Shown piece by piece: positions 1 to 11,352 of a stretch of DNA of 64,000 nucleotides. A program made the translations under genes and the position numbers. The notes under the pieces are model-generated. The model ran no database searches, was not told where the DNA came from, and was given only the letters and a program-made list of their open reading frames with translations. Position 1 is the stretch's first letter. Every line of letters begins with the position of its first letter. Source of the stretch: Tenebrio molitor (taxonomy: Eukaryota; Arthropoda; Insecta; Coleoptera; Tenebrionidae). The stretch is taken from the NCBI RefSeq assembly GCF_963966145.1, contig NC_091047.1, positions 8,432,001-8,496,000 on the forward strand, written 5' to 3'.

Positions 1-931
1 ACATTTGTCCAAGTAACATATCTGAAAAGTCGAATGATATTTAACGTTTTATACGAATCATACACTTCTTTTACTGTTGACTGGTACTTTCGAATCTAAG
101 AATCTAGGAGAGCAGCGCCAAAACGATCATCTGCTACGGTGTCGCCTTACGTTTATTCTAATTTTAATAGGAAAAGTACTTAACTGAAACAATGTAAGAC
201 TAAAGAAACATTCCGCTTTTATTCCAAATATATTGTTTTTAATCAATTTTTATTCCATTATCGTGTATCAAGTAATTCCATTTTATTTTATCAATTACAC
301 CTTTTACTATTTTTAGGAATATTATTATTGTTATTCAGTATTTTAGTTATTGTATTGTAAGAGTATGTCCGAAACAATTTTAGTGGTCAAGTTTCTTACC
401 AGAACTAAGTTCTGGAAACACGAATTTATCTATGGTGGCTACAACTGAGTATTAAATTAAAATCATTTTATTTCTTGTTATTGTGGTAAAATCAATTTTA
501 AAGCAACTGCTATTTTTAAATAGTGTATATATTACTTTAAGTACCTTTAAGATGCGAAAAACAGTTTGTAGGTTATATTTTCATTATATTTTACACTTTT
601 ATAAACATTATTCATTAAAGAGGCCTTTTGTCAATCATTCAAATTGATCGTATGGAAAAATTCCGTCCTTCCATTGCCTTGACTCGAGCTTGTGACTTTT
701 TTTATGTAATGATATTGTTAGAGGTACATTTTATGCAAGTGTTATAGATGCATCACATACTATGTACTTATTAAAGTTATTCGAAATATATATATCGCAA
801 GTTACTACTCTTATTTACCCTCCCAACATACAACACCTGAATTGTGAATTAACAACTTTTTTATTTATGAAATAAAATCAACAGTCATAGTAAAAAATAT
901 CGTAAAAAAAAGTAACAAATGGTTAAATTTA
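1..931. other. AT-rich non-coding stretch
   Basis: No reading frame with coding character is visible. The stretch is AT-rich with many homopolymer runs. It may be the intron before the coding exon that starts near 933, since a usable AG lies at 931-932. I see no repeat structure. Confidence 0.4.
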
Positions 932-932
932 G

Positions 933-1276
933 TGGTGGTCGTCAGCTGGTTGTTTTACCCAATAACCCCAGGGGGCGAAGTAGTCGTGACCGCTGTGTTC
1001 TGTGGGGCCCCGGAAAACTTTGATCTGTACTCGAGCGTAATCTTAAAAACGTGGATTAGCACAGGGAAGATTTGCGAAAACGAGGGACTCACCATGTTCC
1101 GAAGCGGCTCCCTCCAAATCGTCATAAACTGGGATGGCGTTCACCTGAACGAGCTGGAAGATGGCAACTACCAAAACGACGACCTAAAGTGGAAGCGAAC
1201 GTTAGAAAAGATGAAATTGTGGAAAAGCACCTCGTACCTTGAGACTGAACATTGTATTGTTTGTTTAGAGTCTTAA
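933..1276 (+). CDS. probable 3'-terminal coding exon of an unrecognised gene
   Basis: An open frame runs from an AG (931-932) to a TAA at 1274-1276 and encodes about 114 residues. There is no ATG near its beginning, so it is probably a terminal exon whose upstream exons lie to the left or outside the window. Third codon positions are much more GC-rich than the surroundings, which argues for real coding sequence. The protein is acidic and Trp-rich, with motifs such as WLFYPITPGGEVVV near the start and ELEDGNYQNDDLKWKR near the end, and finishes CIVCLES. A second AG at 944-945 could be the acceptor instead. I recognise no family. It would converge on the ARL16-like gene on the opposite strand. 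Confidence 0.45.
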
Positions 1277-1435
1277 AATTAACTGACTTAGGCAAATACC
1301 GGAGCTAATATTTATATGAGTTAGAACCGAAAGCTTACGGCAAGTCAGCCAAGTGTTAAATTGTTTTCTGAAACCGAAAGTGTTTTATAAAAAGCCCGCT
1401 TTATTTGTCCGTTTAAGTGAAAGTGTTGAAAAGTT

Positions 1436-1976
1436 TCATTTCTTTTTCAACCAGCTCAAAATTTCTTCTCTTCCTTCACCGCTGATCGCGCTGGCTTCAG
1501 TTATCGTTACTTTTTGCTTTATTTCCTTCTCGAACCTTCGCATTTGCAGCATCAGCAGAGCTTCGTTACGCATCTGTCTGTAGCTCACGTCCATTTTCGT
1601 CAAAACGAGGAGGAACTGGAATCACGCTTTCTTGCTCTCAACATTTAACACGAATTTAACTCACTTTAGCTTGCGCAAGCATCGGGTGGGCTATAATCGT
1701 GTACAGGAGCACACCGGCGGCACTAATTTGACACAGATTTGAAGCATCAACCACGTAAATGATTTTTTGAATGCCGTTGAAGTATTTGGACCACAAGGGA
1801 GACATGACGCCTCCTAATTCTCTAATGTTGTAAATTTCGTTGTCAATTTTTATCGTGAACATGTTGGTCCCTACCGTAGGAACTGAAGTGGCCGTGGTGT
1901 CCACATTTTCGATATTTTGAAGCTTCTTTAACAAAAGGGTTTTACCAGAACCCGTGGGGCCCAAACAGAGAGTCAT
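1436..1976 (-). CDS. Arl16: ADP-ribosylation factor-like protein 16 (ARL16-type small GTPase)
   Basis: Two coding exons on the minus strand, 1976-1665 and 1615-1436, are joined by a roughly 50-base GTGAGT...CAG intron in phase 0 and give 163 residues. The P-loop GPTGSGKT is at residues 6-13. The switch II region reads RELGG instead of the usual WDxGGQ, as is known for ARL16. TKMD (110-113) is the base-specificity motif in place of NKxD. The start at 1976 (MTLCLGPTG) places the P-loop as close to the N-terminus as in known ARL16. The frame stays open upstream to 2141, but that part reads like 5' UTR. ARL16 is linked in mammals to ciliary and Golgi traffic; that role here is inferred from family. 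The gene is divergent from the RhoGAP gene. Confidence 0.85.
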
Positions 1977-2820
1977 TTTTTTAATATTGAACCGACAACC
2001 GTTTGTTTTTAGTACCTTGTTGCCATGACGCAAAGATGAAGCAGGCGCACAGGGGCTGCCATGAACTCTCCTACATCTTTGAATAATTGAGAACACAACT
2101 GTAATAATGCAATCAAAGAAAAATGAGAGCAAATGTACCAATTTTTAATAAAGTCTTTTCATATTTTTATTTAACAAAAACAATGATGTTAGTAGGTCGG
2201 TTAATTTCCGGAATAACCGATGCGAAAAGATGTATTTATTGAACAATATCTACAATATTAAAGTTCTTTCAAAGACATTATTACCTTTCTGTATAAATAT
2301 TTGAGTTACTTTTTCTAAACTTTAAATAAGTAAGTAATTGTGAAACCGAGTTTTACCATGTTCTTCATTGTTTTAATCGTGAAAACTGTTTCTTTTATGA
2401 ACATGCAGTAAATCGATTAATTGGTTTCATTAATAATTGAAAAATAATAAATTAGTGTCAAACAATTTCAGACCATTGCCTTGCGATTTATTTAATTGTA
2501 AATTAGTGTCATAGGTCTCATAAATTATGATTTTATGTTTGTTTGGACTTGTTTTGGTCGGGCAAAGGAAAAATGAAGAGGAAATCCGTCTGATAACCTC
2601 TTATCGCAAGGCTAAAATTTTTAATTGGGATCTTTGACGGTTACGTTTTGAACTGTTACCTTATCGCGGGCTTTCATCCACCAATCACAGCGCCTGATTC
2701 TCCGTGTGCGCATGCGCTGTCATTTAGTGAGTTTGAAAACTGACACTCAGACGAGATCCCAGAAATGCTCAAATTTTCAAATTAAAATCACAATAATTCC
2801 CAAAACGAGACCAGTGCATC
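1977..2820. other. divergent intergenic region between ARL16 and the RhoGAP gene
   Basis: About 840 bases separate the two start codons. The 2150-2550 part is AT-rich with nothing recognisable. The last 200 bases are more GC-rich and hold an NRF1-type palindrome, so promoter elements of one or both genes probably lie here. Confidence 0.5.
2707..2717. promoter_or_regulatory. NRF1-type palindrome TGCGCATGCGC
   Basis: A perfect TGCGCATGCGC match to the NRF1 (insect erect wing family) consensus lies about 105 bases before the RhoGAP ATG. A closely related site sits before Hrd1. The sequence match is direct; function is inferred from position. Confidence 0.55.
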
Positions 2821-5816
2821 ATGTTTCTCAGTGATGTGCTAAAGAAAGAAGAATGTAGGAACGAAGCACTGCAAGAACTTCGAAAGTTAGGCATCAAATG
2901 CAGGCCGAAGAAACCCAAACAACATGTACAGGTTATGATTTTTTTTATAAGATTTTGTTTGAGACGAAATCGGTTTTAGAACCTAAAGGCAGGTTATAAA
3001 GTTTTTAAAGTACCCCTGAAAAATATTTCCCAGCAGACAGTTACTTTAAAAACTGGACAACAAATAGCCGTTCCCAAACTAGTCCATGAAATGTGTTCTT
3101 TAATTATGACCAAAGTCAGCACCGAGGGTTTGTTTAGAAAAGAAGGGTCCAAAGTTAGACAAGGCGAGATGAAAGTAAATAGCGTAAAATCAAATCGTAT
3201 TTGACGTTTAAGTGTTTTTCTTTAAAGTTAATACTCAATGGAGGTGGTGTCTTGGATAAAAATGTACATATTATTGATATCGCGGCCCTTTTGAAAACTT
3301 TTCTTAGAGAATTGCCAGAGCCTTTGATACCCTATGGCTACCACGAATTGTTTTTGCGGTGCGCCCTGCAAGAAATGAGCGGACGTAAAGCCGAAGCTTT
3401 GCTTCTAGCATGCTTGTTACTCCCTCTTGAACACCTCAATACTTTAACGTACATATTGCAGGTAATAATAAGTTGTGATGAGTCAATCTCAAAATAATTA
3501 AGCGTTTTTTAGTTTTTTAATGAGGTAACTGAACATTCAAAAAGGAACAAAATGGATGCTTATAATCTGGCTGTGGTAGTTGGCCCTGCCATTTTTCCTA
3601 TTGAAGAAAAGATATCGCCAAGTACCGCGCAGATGAGAACATCCAAAATTTGTGAAATTGTTCAGGTACATTTTTTTTTGGAGTTGAGAATTTTGTGTAT
3701 TTTGTAAAATGATTCCAGGTGTTGATAATAAATGCTTTAACTGTGGGAATTTTGCCGGAGAGCATTATCGAACGTTTAGGGTCACATTCCTCCGTCGATT
3801 TAAAAAAGAAAAAGCGTCGCAGTGGATCACTAACAAGTAATTGCTTTTTAAAAATTCTAATGAAAATTTTGTGCTGTAACAATTAATAAAAAAATTTGTT
3901 TTGATTGTTGCATGCCTTGACTATAGTAAGGAACTGGTTTTGTTAGGGATGTTCAATGGCCTTAAGAAAATAGTCGGGGGAAAATCAGTTGAAGAAAGTC
4001 ATAACGTGGTCACACCAGACTTGCTGTTGACCCCTATAAACAGCAACATCGTGAAAAAGAGAAGAATCCAGGCCAACGGGATTTCCAATAAGAAAAAGTA
4101 AATCCGGTTTTTCGCGTTTCGTATTTTTTAAAATCACGAATTGTTCTAGGAAAGAATTGCTGAATAAGCTGCCGGAAAACGCGTTGTTGAATACTCCGTT
4201 TACACCGTGTCGCACTCCAGTTAGCATGGATTTGAGGTATGTTTTTGTGCTCTCCTAATTTTAATTAACCAGAACCATTTTAGTGGAACACAAGACAACT
4301 GCACAAAAGAAACAAATGACTTGTAAGTGTACCAGTTGCGACAAAAGCATTTTTAACTCCGTTTTGTTGCAGAATCAAAGAGAAAAAATCGCAGTGGTTT
4401 TTACGGAGCAGAAGCGTAAAAAATCTGAAGGAAGAAACCTGCACTGGCAAAAAAAGCGCAAACACGAAGGGCATATTAGAGCGCCGATGGTCGGCGATAG
4501 GTCAAACGAGCAACTTAAAAAAGATCAAAAAACGCAATTCGTTTGCGGCGACCTCGACCAACAAAGAATCATCGGTGAAAATCGCAGAAAGCGCACCGGA
4601 ACCCGATTACATAAGGGTGTCGAAGATCGAATACGAGGCGATAAAAAATCGGGTTTCGGCGATGGAGCGGCGGATCTCGATCGAGCTGGAAAGTGTGCAA
4701 TCTCGAATTAATACAGAGAACGAGAACAACACGAACGTAGAGGTCGACGGTAACATACAGAACGTGCAGACGGTTTATGAGCAGACTCTGGTTCAGTCGA
4801 CTCAGCTGAGTCCGACGACGGACCAGTTGGCCAAGAGACTCAGCAGAGAGTTGAAAATCAGGAGGAGCGCGGAACAGAAGATAATACGGTCGCCGAGCGC
4901 GAGGAAGATCGGGAGCATGCGGCGAAAGTCGAGGGAGCTGGAGAAAAACAGCGCCAAATTGACTCGCCACCAGTCCTGGCACGTGCCTTCGAGAGACGCA
5001 ATCCCGAGAGCCAGTCTGAAAAGAGGTAAACCCAACACGGTCCTGACCGGCCTCCCGGTAAACAGACTCGACAGCGGGATTCTAGAGACTAAGGAGATAA
5101 AAAGGACGCGCTCTTCGTCCGTCGGAGAGCAAGGAATCAAGAGCGTCTCCTGCAACCTGTCGGGGAGCTCGAACGACACGTGGGTCAGCGCCGAGGGCTT
5201 CTTCGCGACGGACAATTCGACGAACGATTCGAACAACGTCAACGACAGAGCTTCACTGGCCAGACTGAGAAGTCAAAACGCCGGAATGGTCCTGGCCAAA
5301 GCCAAATTGTTCGATAAGTTGACGGATTCGGACAGCTCCGGTTCGAATCATTTGACTAGAAGCATCCCGAGGGCAAAGCTCGGAACTAAGATCGGGTCTA
5401 GTAGAAATATCGCTTCGAGGCTGTCGTATAGAGTGAGAAGCTTGAAATATGAAGAGAGAAGAGTCAGCAAGAAGAGTATGTCGCCGAGGCGACGCAACGG
5501 ACATCTGTCGCAAAAACACAAACTACAAATTGCCAGACAATATTTCGATTCGAGTCTTGAGAGAAATTGTGATAAAGAGAACATACCTGACAATTTTAAC
5601 GGTTTAGACAAGAATTTAATTCTACCTTTGAAAGACTGTAACCGTACTGACGGCCAAAAATTTCCGTCTCCCAAATACGTAACGCCTAGGGTTCCTCCAC
5701 ATATCAAGAGGTCGCTCAACGCTAAGTCTCCCAAAAGACTGTGCCGGACACCCGGCGGGGTGGAACGCAGCACCCCCCTCAGGGCTCTAAGGACCCCAGT
5801 TCACCCCCACGTGTAG
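2821..5816 (+). CDS. ARHGAP11A: RhoGAP-domain protein, ARHGAP11A-like
   Basis: Nine coding exons are proposed: 2821-2931, 2980-3174, 3228-3461, 3513-3665, 3719-3836, 3927-4097, 4150-4236, 4284-4322 and 4373-5816, about 850 residues. The RhoGAP domain spans roughly residues 65-270. It has the arginine-finger motif EGLFRKEG (Arg90) and LLKTFLRELPEPLIP. The usual NLAVVFGPN motif reads NLAVVVGPAIF, so the last Asn is missing. The long C-terminal exon is basic and Ser/Arg-rich, contains a KEN box (5574-5582) and ends in clustered TP/SP sites, matching the mitotic ARHGAP11A/MP-GAP layout. The family acts on RhoA at the cortex in cytokinesis. The join between exons 5 and 6 does not keep frame with the obvious GT-AG pair: exon 5 leaves one base and exon 6 needs two. 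An undetected micro-exon, another donor or a one-base sequence error is likely. The other joins keep phase. Confidence 0.82.
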
Positions 5817-6330
5817 GCTTGTTTAGATATACAGAATTTTATACATAAACGTCAGATTGGATTAGTTTTATTTTTTTTAAGTAAAATGGTTTATTTCAAA
5901 CAGTATTTTTTATTGGTAGGCGAACGACCTGTTTGCGTATTTCTTCTGATAAGTGTTGAGGTATCCGTGACCGGTAGATATGACTGTGAAAGCGACTCTG
6001 TTTGTTTGCGTACTTTGTATAAAATTAGCATTGAAATGTTCCATTGTTGAGTTTAAATTTATCTGTTTTATTTATTTACGTTTGACAGTATAAAACTCGC
6101 TAAAAATAGCGCAAAATAGTGATAAAAAAATTAATATGCAGTAGGCAGAGGAGTTGGTAACGCTGCGCACGCGCAATTTGACGTGTTGTCGATTTGTCGT
6201 ATCAGCTGTCAAATTCGTAAAAAAGTCAACATATGAGGTGAAAACACGTAGCAATACCGAACATTTTCAAATTTTCCCATTATTCGTCTAGTTTATCATG
6301 TGTTCAGTGTAATAATAAAGAAGAAGAACA
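5817..6330. other. intergenic region and Hrd1 promoter
   Basis: The first part is the 3' end of the RhoGAP gene. The 6120-6330 part precedes the Hrd1 start and contains TGCGCACGCGCA (6164-6175), an NRF1-like site. No other gene is visible. Confidence 0.5.
6164..6175. promoter_or_regulatory. NRF1-like site TGCGCACGCGCA
   Basis: This fits the GCGCANGCGC consensus and lies about 155 bases upstream of the Hrd1 ATG. It is the second such site in 3.5 kb of housekeeping-type promoters. Function is inferred. Confidence 0.5.
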
Positions 6331-9300
6331 ATGAGGTCGCTAGGAATATCAGTTTTGAGTCTCACCTTAACCACAATTGTGATAGCAAATGCATACTATC
6401 AGAAAAAACAATTCTACCCTTCTGTTGTGTATATTACAAAATCGAACCCTAGCATGGCTGTAAGTATGCCACGGATTGTGCAAGAGCTTGTTGCATAACG
6501 TCTGGTTGCAGGTCATATATATTCAAGCTTTTATATGTGTATTAATTGTGGGGAAAATAATGCGAAAAATCTTCTTCGGCCAGCTCAGATCGGCCGAGTT
6601 CGAGGTATTTACGAAATGAATAATACATATTCGTTTTGCTTTCATGCGTAAATTGTAGCATTTGATGGAGAGGTCCTGGTATGCCATTACAGAAACCTGT
6701 TTGGCTTTCACAGTGTTTAGGGATGACTTCAATCCAAAATTTGTAGCCTTATTTACTCTACTGCTCTTTCTTAAGTCGTTTCACTGGTTAGCCGAGGACC
6801 GTGTGGATTATGTAAGTGATTCTGCGCGCGTTCTCACAAAAATGCCAATATTTCTTGTAGATGGAACGAAGTCCTGTGATTAGCCTAATATTTCACATAA
6901 GAGTCTTGTCGCTGTTGCTCCTTTTGGGGTGCCTGGATTTGCACTTCATTCAGCACGCGTATCAGTCGACCGTTTCGAAAGGGGCGTCAGTCCAGTTAGT
7001 TTTCGGTTTTGAATACGCGATTCTGCTGACGGTCGTCATTAACATAGCGATAAAGTACGCGCTTCACTCTGTGGACCTCAACAGCGAGACGCCTTGGGAC
7101 AACAAGGCGGTATTTCTGCTTTACACTGAACTAGTGATGGGATTCATCAAAGTGATCCTCTATGTTGTTTTCGTGGCCATCATGGTCAGAATTTACACTT
7201 TGCCGCTGTTCGCGTTCAGACCAATGTACTACACGATACGAAACTTCAAGAAGGCCTTCAGCGACGTGATCTTGTCGCGTCGCGCCATCCACAACATGAA
7301 CACCTTGTACCCGGACGCCACTCCCGAGGAGTTGCAAGCCGCCGACAACGTTTGCATAATATGCAGGGAAGAAATGACAACTGCGTCAAAAAAATTACCG
7401 TGCAATCACATCTTTCACACGTCTTGTCTTCGGTCGTGGTTCCAGCGGCAGCAGACTTGTCCGACCTGTCGTTTGAACATCTTGCGCACGCCCACTAGCA
7501 ACAATAACGAACCGAGACCCGACCAGAGACACAGACAAGTGCCCATCAACCCACCCAATCCGTTTTTCAATCCGTTCGGAGGACCGAATCCGTTTCAGAT
7601 GTTCGGACAGAATAACCAACAACAGCCCCAAGCTCAACCCGCGGCCGCCGGTCCCACAGGCGCGCAAACCGGGACGAACACGCAACAGCCTAATCCTAAT
7701 ATTCCTCCGTTCGTTTTCCCCCCGTTTCCTTTCATGCCGTTCATGGCACCGCCACCGATGCCGCCGCCGAATTTGCGGTCTTTGTCCCCCGAAGAGTTGC
7801 GAAGGATGGAAGGGAACGAACGGCAGAATGTCGAAGCCAGGATACAGTGCTTGCGCAATATCCAGGTTTGTGCAGTTATCTTTTTCGATGCTGTTGATAA
7901 CATGATGAGTCAGCAAATGTTGCACTTATCTGGTGTTGTTCATCGTTTTCTGTTCGTGTTTCAAGTTACTCTTCTCTTTCTTACTAGACATAATAAATGT
8001 CATTGTTTTTATTCACTCACCTACTGACTTTTTCTAAGAAAATTTTAATCAACCGATTAATTATTGACTTCTAATTTTTCACCTATCGAATCAGTTACGA
8101 TAATATTGCGTTACTGCCATTATTAATTAAACAATTTCAACGGATTTTTCTCCCGAAATGAATTCGATTTGTTTATCATTTTTGTATGTGAAAAATTAAG
8201 TGAGTTTTTCGTTAATTTCCGATGCAAACGAAACGTCATAATTATGACCATTTGGGATAATTGTAAAATTAATCACCATCAAGTCCAATGTTTTTTGTTG
8301 TCGACCTTGTCCATCTTTTTGTATTCATTTTTACTATTTTTCATACTAGACATTTTTTATAATCAGGACCGGTCGAGAAATAGTTGGTTGGTCCCTTTTT
8401 TAAAAAGTTTCCGAATTTGCGCATATAATTATGTAACAATTTCTTTATCAAAATTGTGAAAGAATTATTTCTAAGATAGTCGAAAAGACATTTTGACAAA
8501 CTTACAATTATTTATTTACAAATTTGTTACCATAGAGAGAAATTCACATAAAATATTAGTTATTATTACCGGGTGATTTTAAATGATTGTGACTTTTTTT
8601 CTTAAGTTGGGAACATTTTTCATAAATTATTTTGGCGAACTTGATACCTTAATCAACACATTGGCGTACTTACGTCAATTTGACATTTTATGAATTAATA
8701 AATTGTGTCAAATAGGCGAGGACGCCTATGTTTATGTCAACTATCATATTACCAACCTATGAAAAAAAGTCGCATTCATTTAAAATCACCCGGTATTATA
8801 GTGTTAAAATCCTATTCAAACGGTGAACGGTAGTTTTTTGAGTAAATAGTAGTTGGATATTATTTTTCACGTGTCTATTGACACTCCGTTGTGCATACTT
8901 ATTATAGATTTTTTTTTAAAACATTAATGTCTGACCTTTCTAGTTATTGATTTGCTTTTTCTCTGTTGGAATTTTTATTTTGATAAAATTTTTAGCTGAG
9001 TTTACTCGATGTGTTCCAAAACCAATTAATGTAATTCAACAATCCTCTAATGCGGTGGTTTTCAACCAGGAATGCGCGCACATGTTAGGCGTTAGATAAA
9101 AAATATCAATAAATCGCAATAAGTCGTAAGTCATGTTGTAATTATTATAACTGTAAATATAAGTGTAACAAATTTAAGGGGATGCCGTAATATAAAGGTT
9201 AAAAAGCAGTGCTCCAACGAAAAGAACAAAAAACGAATGGGAAAATAAGAGAAAGTTAATTTATTAAAAAAAATCCATATCTGATCCCCAGGATCTTATT

Positions 9301-9803
9301 ATTTTTGTGTTTTACCTTTTTGCTGTTTCAGAAATTTAGAAGTTTTTACTCAGTAATTTTTTTAATAACCTAGTACTAATTATTGTAAACATTCGTCGGT
9401 CATTCGGTGGACTATTTTTATTTTTGAGGATCAAGAAATTTCAGCCGTAAAAAATATAAAAATGTAATTTTTGTAGGTGATGTTGGACGCTGCGGTGGTG
9501 ATGATGCAGCAGTACAGCGCGGCTGCGGCGCTGTCCGTGCAGACCCCGCAGAATGACCAACAACCGGGCCCTTCAACTTCTGGCAACTCCTCCGCCTGCA
9601 ACGGAGCCACCCCTAAATCGCCAATAAATCTGCCAACTAGTTCAGTGATTAATAATAACACCGAAAGTGACTCAGTAGATAGTACGACTACTTCAAATGA
9701 AAGTACAACAGCGACAACAACAGAACCATCAGTTGCTTTATCCTCAGAAGAGGAATTGAGGAGGCGCAGGTTGCAAAGATTCCAGCAAACGGCGGAACAA
9801 TAA
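6331..9803 (+). CDS. Hrd1: E3 ubiquitin-protein ligase HRD1 / synoviolin
   Basis: Five coding exons, 6331-6459, 6512-6604, 6659-6811, 6861-7865 and 9477-9803, keep phase at every join and give 568 residues. The N-terminal half is multi-pass membrane and nearly collinear with human SYVN1 (AYYQKKQFYPSVVY, ETCLAFTVFRDDF, ASVQLVFGFEYAIL). A RING-H2 domain follows: C290-x2-C293, C306-x-H308-x2-H311-x2-C314 and C325-x2-C328. A Pro/Asn/Gln-rich cytosolic tail leads to the conserved SLSPEELRRMEGNERQNVEAR block and the C-terminal SSEEELRRRRLQRFQ block. The protein is the ER-associated degradation ligase working with SEL1L and Derlins; Drosophila calls it sip3. If the last intron is not spliced, the frame runs on for 54 codons to a stop at 8027, which would lose the C-terminal block. 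Confidence 0.95.
7866..9476 (+). other. last intron of Hrd1
   Basis: This 1.6-kb AT-rich intron is far longer than the other Hrd1 introns (about 50 bases). It contains one MITE (8569-8793). No other gene is seen in it. Confidence 0.75.
8569..8793. mobile_element. MITE with CCGGGTGATTTTAAATGA termini
   Basis: The left end CCGGGTGATTTTAAATGATT is repeated inverted at the right end (TCATTTAAAATCACCCGG), followed inward on both sides by GTGAC/GTCGC and T/A-runs. The 225-bp element is flanked on both sides by TATTA, which could be a 5-bp duplication or a TA duplication in similar context. No coding capacity. Confidence 0.85.
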
Positions 9804-10450
9804 TTTTTATTTCGGCTGATTTTATTCCATATTGATTATATTTTGGGTAATCAATCTTTTATATTAATTCGTAATAAGGGCTGACCTATGTGTAGAAGAA
9901 ATTGGTAGTTTTAGTGTCAAGGCTTGTGCTATTATTTATCTTATTCGTTTACATTACATTATTTGACATACCTTAACATCCAATAAATTCATCCCAACAT
10001 GTGAACTAGCCCTTATTATTTTGCTGTAAATACATATTTAATTATTAATTTTGATTTCTGTGTAGGAATTATCACATTAATATATTAATTAATATTGTTA
10101 TGAATTTTAAAATTTATGATGGTCCTATTATTATTTAAAGACTGGATTGTTCGGTGACAACAGATGCAGTCACCGCCAACGTGAATGTTACTACGTATTT
10201 CACTTTACACTAGTAATTTAATTTGTTAATAAATACATTGTATTGTGGATAATTTGCTCTTGTTTAGTCGCGCGATACCTCAAACATCACTTATAAACTC
10301 TAAGTGGGCCATTACGCAATACCCAAACCAAATATTTAGATTTGCAAATATTGGTACGACGAATTGTTATGGAATTTCCTTGTAATGTTAAAACCAACGT
10401 AACCAGCAGAAAGGAATCTGTCGAGTGGAAAAAAATGTTAATAAACCGCG
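9804..10450. other. Hrd1 3' UTR and following AT-rich sequence
   Basis: AATAAA-type signals occur near 9982 and 10228. Nothing else is recognisable. Confidence 0.4.
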
Positions 10451-10800
10451 AATTAGTAGTGTTATTATACCACCGGCCCTCTGGAGCGGTCGAACTGTCC
10501 ATCTTCGGGGCCGGTATCGAGACTTCTTGACCGATGCCGTTTTAACGCTGGGGTAGCAGATGCACCCCGTCGAAGAAGATAGCCGTTTCGTAATACAGCC
10601 GGTTTACCCGGACCGTCAGGCTCTTTTGTGCAGGAGGAGCACGAAAAAAAAACAATCTTCTCTTCTAAGGGCAGGTAAAGAAGTGCCGTGCCGTTTCCGG
10701 CCGACGTCGAGCATTTTTAGAAAGTTGGACCAAACGTGGCAAAAGAACGAGTCGGGTGGTTTTGGATCACCTAAACGGTCCACGGGTAGGATGTAAAATG
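10450..10800. pseudogene. GC-rich coding-like remnant of unknown origin
   Basis: This block is much more GC-rich than its surroundings, and protein-like stretches appear in broken frames. On the minus strand they include DSFFCHVWSNFLKMLDVG and YYETAIFFDGVHLLPQR, which are separated by stops and frame changes. No intact frame of useful length exists. It may be a decayed exon or transposon fragment, or exons of a short gene I could not assemble. I do not recognise the protein. Confidence 0.25.
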
Positions 10801-10964
10801 TTACACTTCTGGACCAGGATATTTGACGCCTTAAAAACAGCAGAATCCTAAAAATTTAGCTGTTTTTCGAAAGTAAACAAGCGAAACGAAAAAGACCTAA
10901 AATCCTTCAAAAATCACTAATTTCTATGCACCCCAAAAGTACTCCAATATCTATATACCATCAA

Positions 10965-11122
10965 AAATGGTTAAAAATCACCCAAAATCAAGCATAATTA
11001 CCTTAAAAGAACACCCAAAAACCTTACAAAACCTCTTCCTTTTAGACACGAAAAAATGGTTGAAAAGCATCCAAAATCAAGCATAATTACCTTAAAAGCA
11101 CCCAAAAAACATTACAAAATCG
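10965..11122. repeat. tandem direct repeat inside the fold-back element
   Basis: Two copies of a unit of about 86 bases begin at AATGGTT near 10968 and 11054 and share CCAAAATCAAGCATAATTAC followed by CTTAAAAG. They differ by a few substitutions and small gaps. Confidence 0.75.
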
Positions 11123-11352
11123 CTTGTTTTTACGCACTCCAAAATGGATTTTCATTTCTGGACCAACCCAATTGGCACATGCAAAAAGCATTGAAAAAGA
11201 GCCAAAAACTCGGCCTTTAAAACGCTCGTTTCACTCGCGTTTTAAAATGGCCCACGAGTGCCAAAAAAGGGCCAATTTACACACGAACGAGTTGAATACA
11301 ACGTTTTTTTGTTCGACGAGCCCCTTAAAGCCTGCAAATCGCTTATAGCTAT

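Noticed and set aside
1353..1583. 76-codon plus-strand frame
   Set aside because: It overlaps ARL16 exon 2 in antisense and has no family signal.
4283..4711. 142-codon plus-strand frame in the RhoGAP gene
   Set aside because: It reads through a GTAAGT...TTGCAG intron in the wrong frame; the spliced frame matches the downstream exon.
4569..5773. Several long minus-strand frames
   Set aside because: They lie inside the long C-terminal RhoGAP exon and are antisense shadows of GC-rich coding sequence.
7131..7925. Minus-strand frames in Hrd1
   Set aside because: They are antisense to the conserved Hrd1 membrane and RING region.
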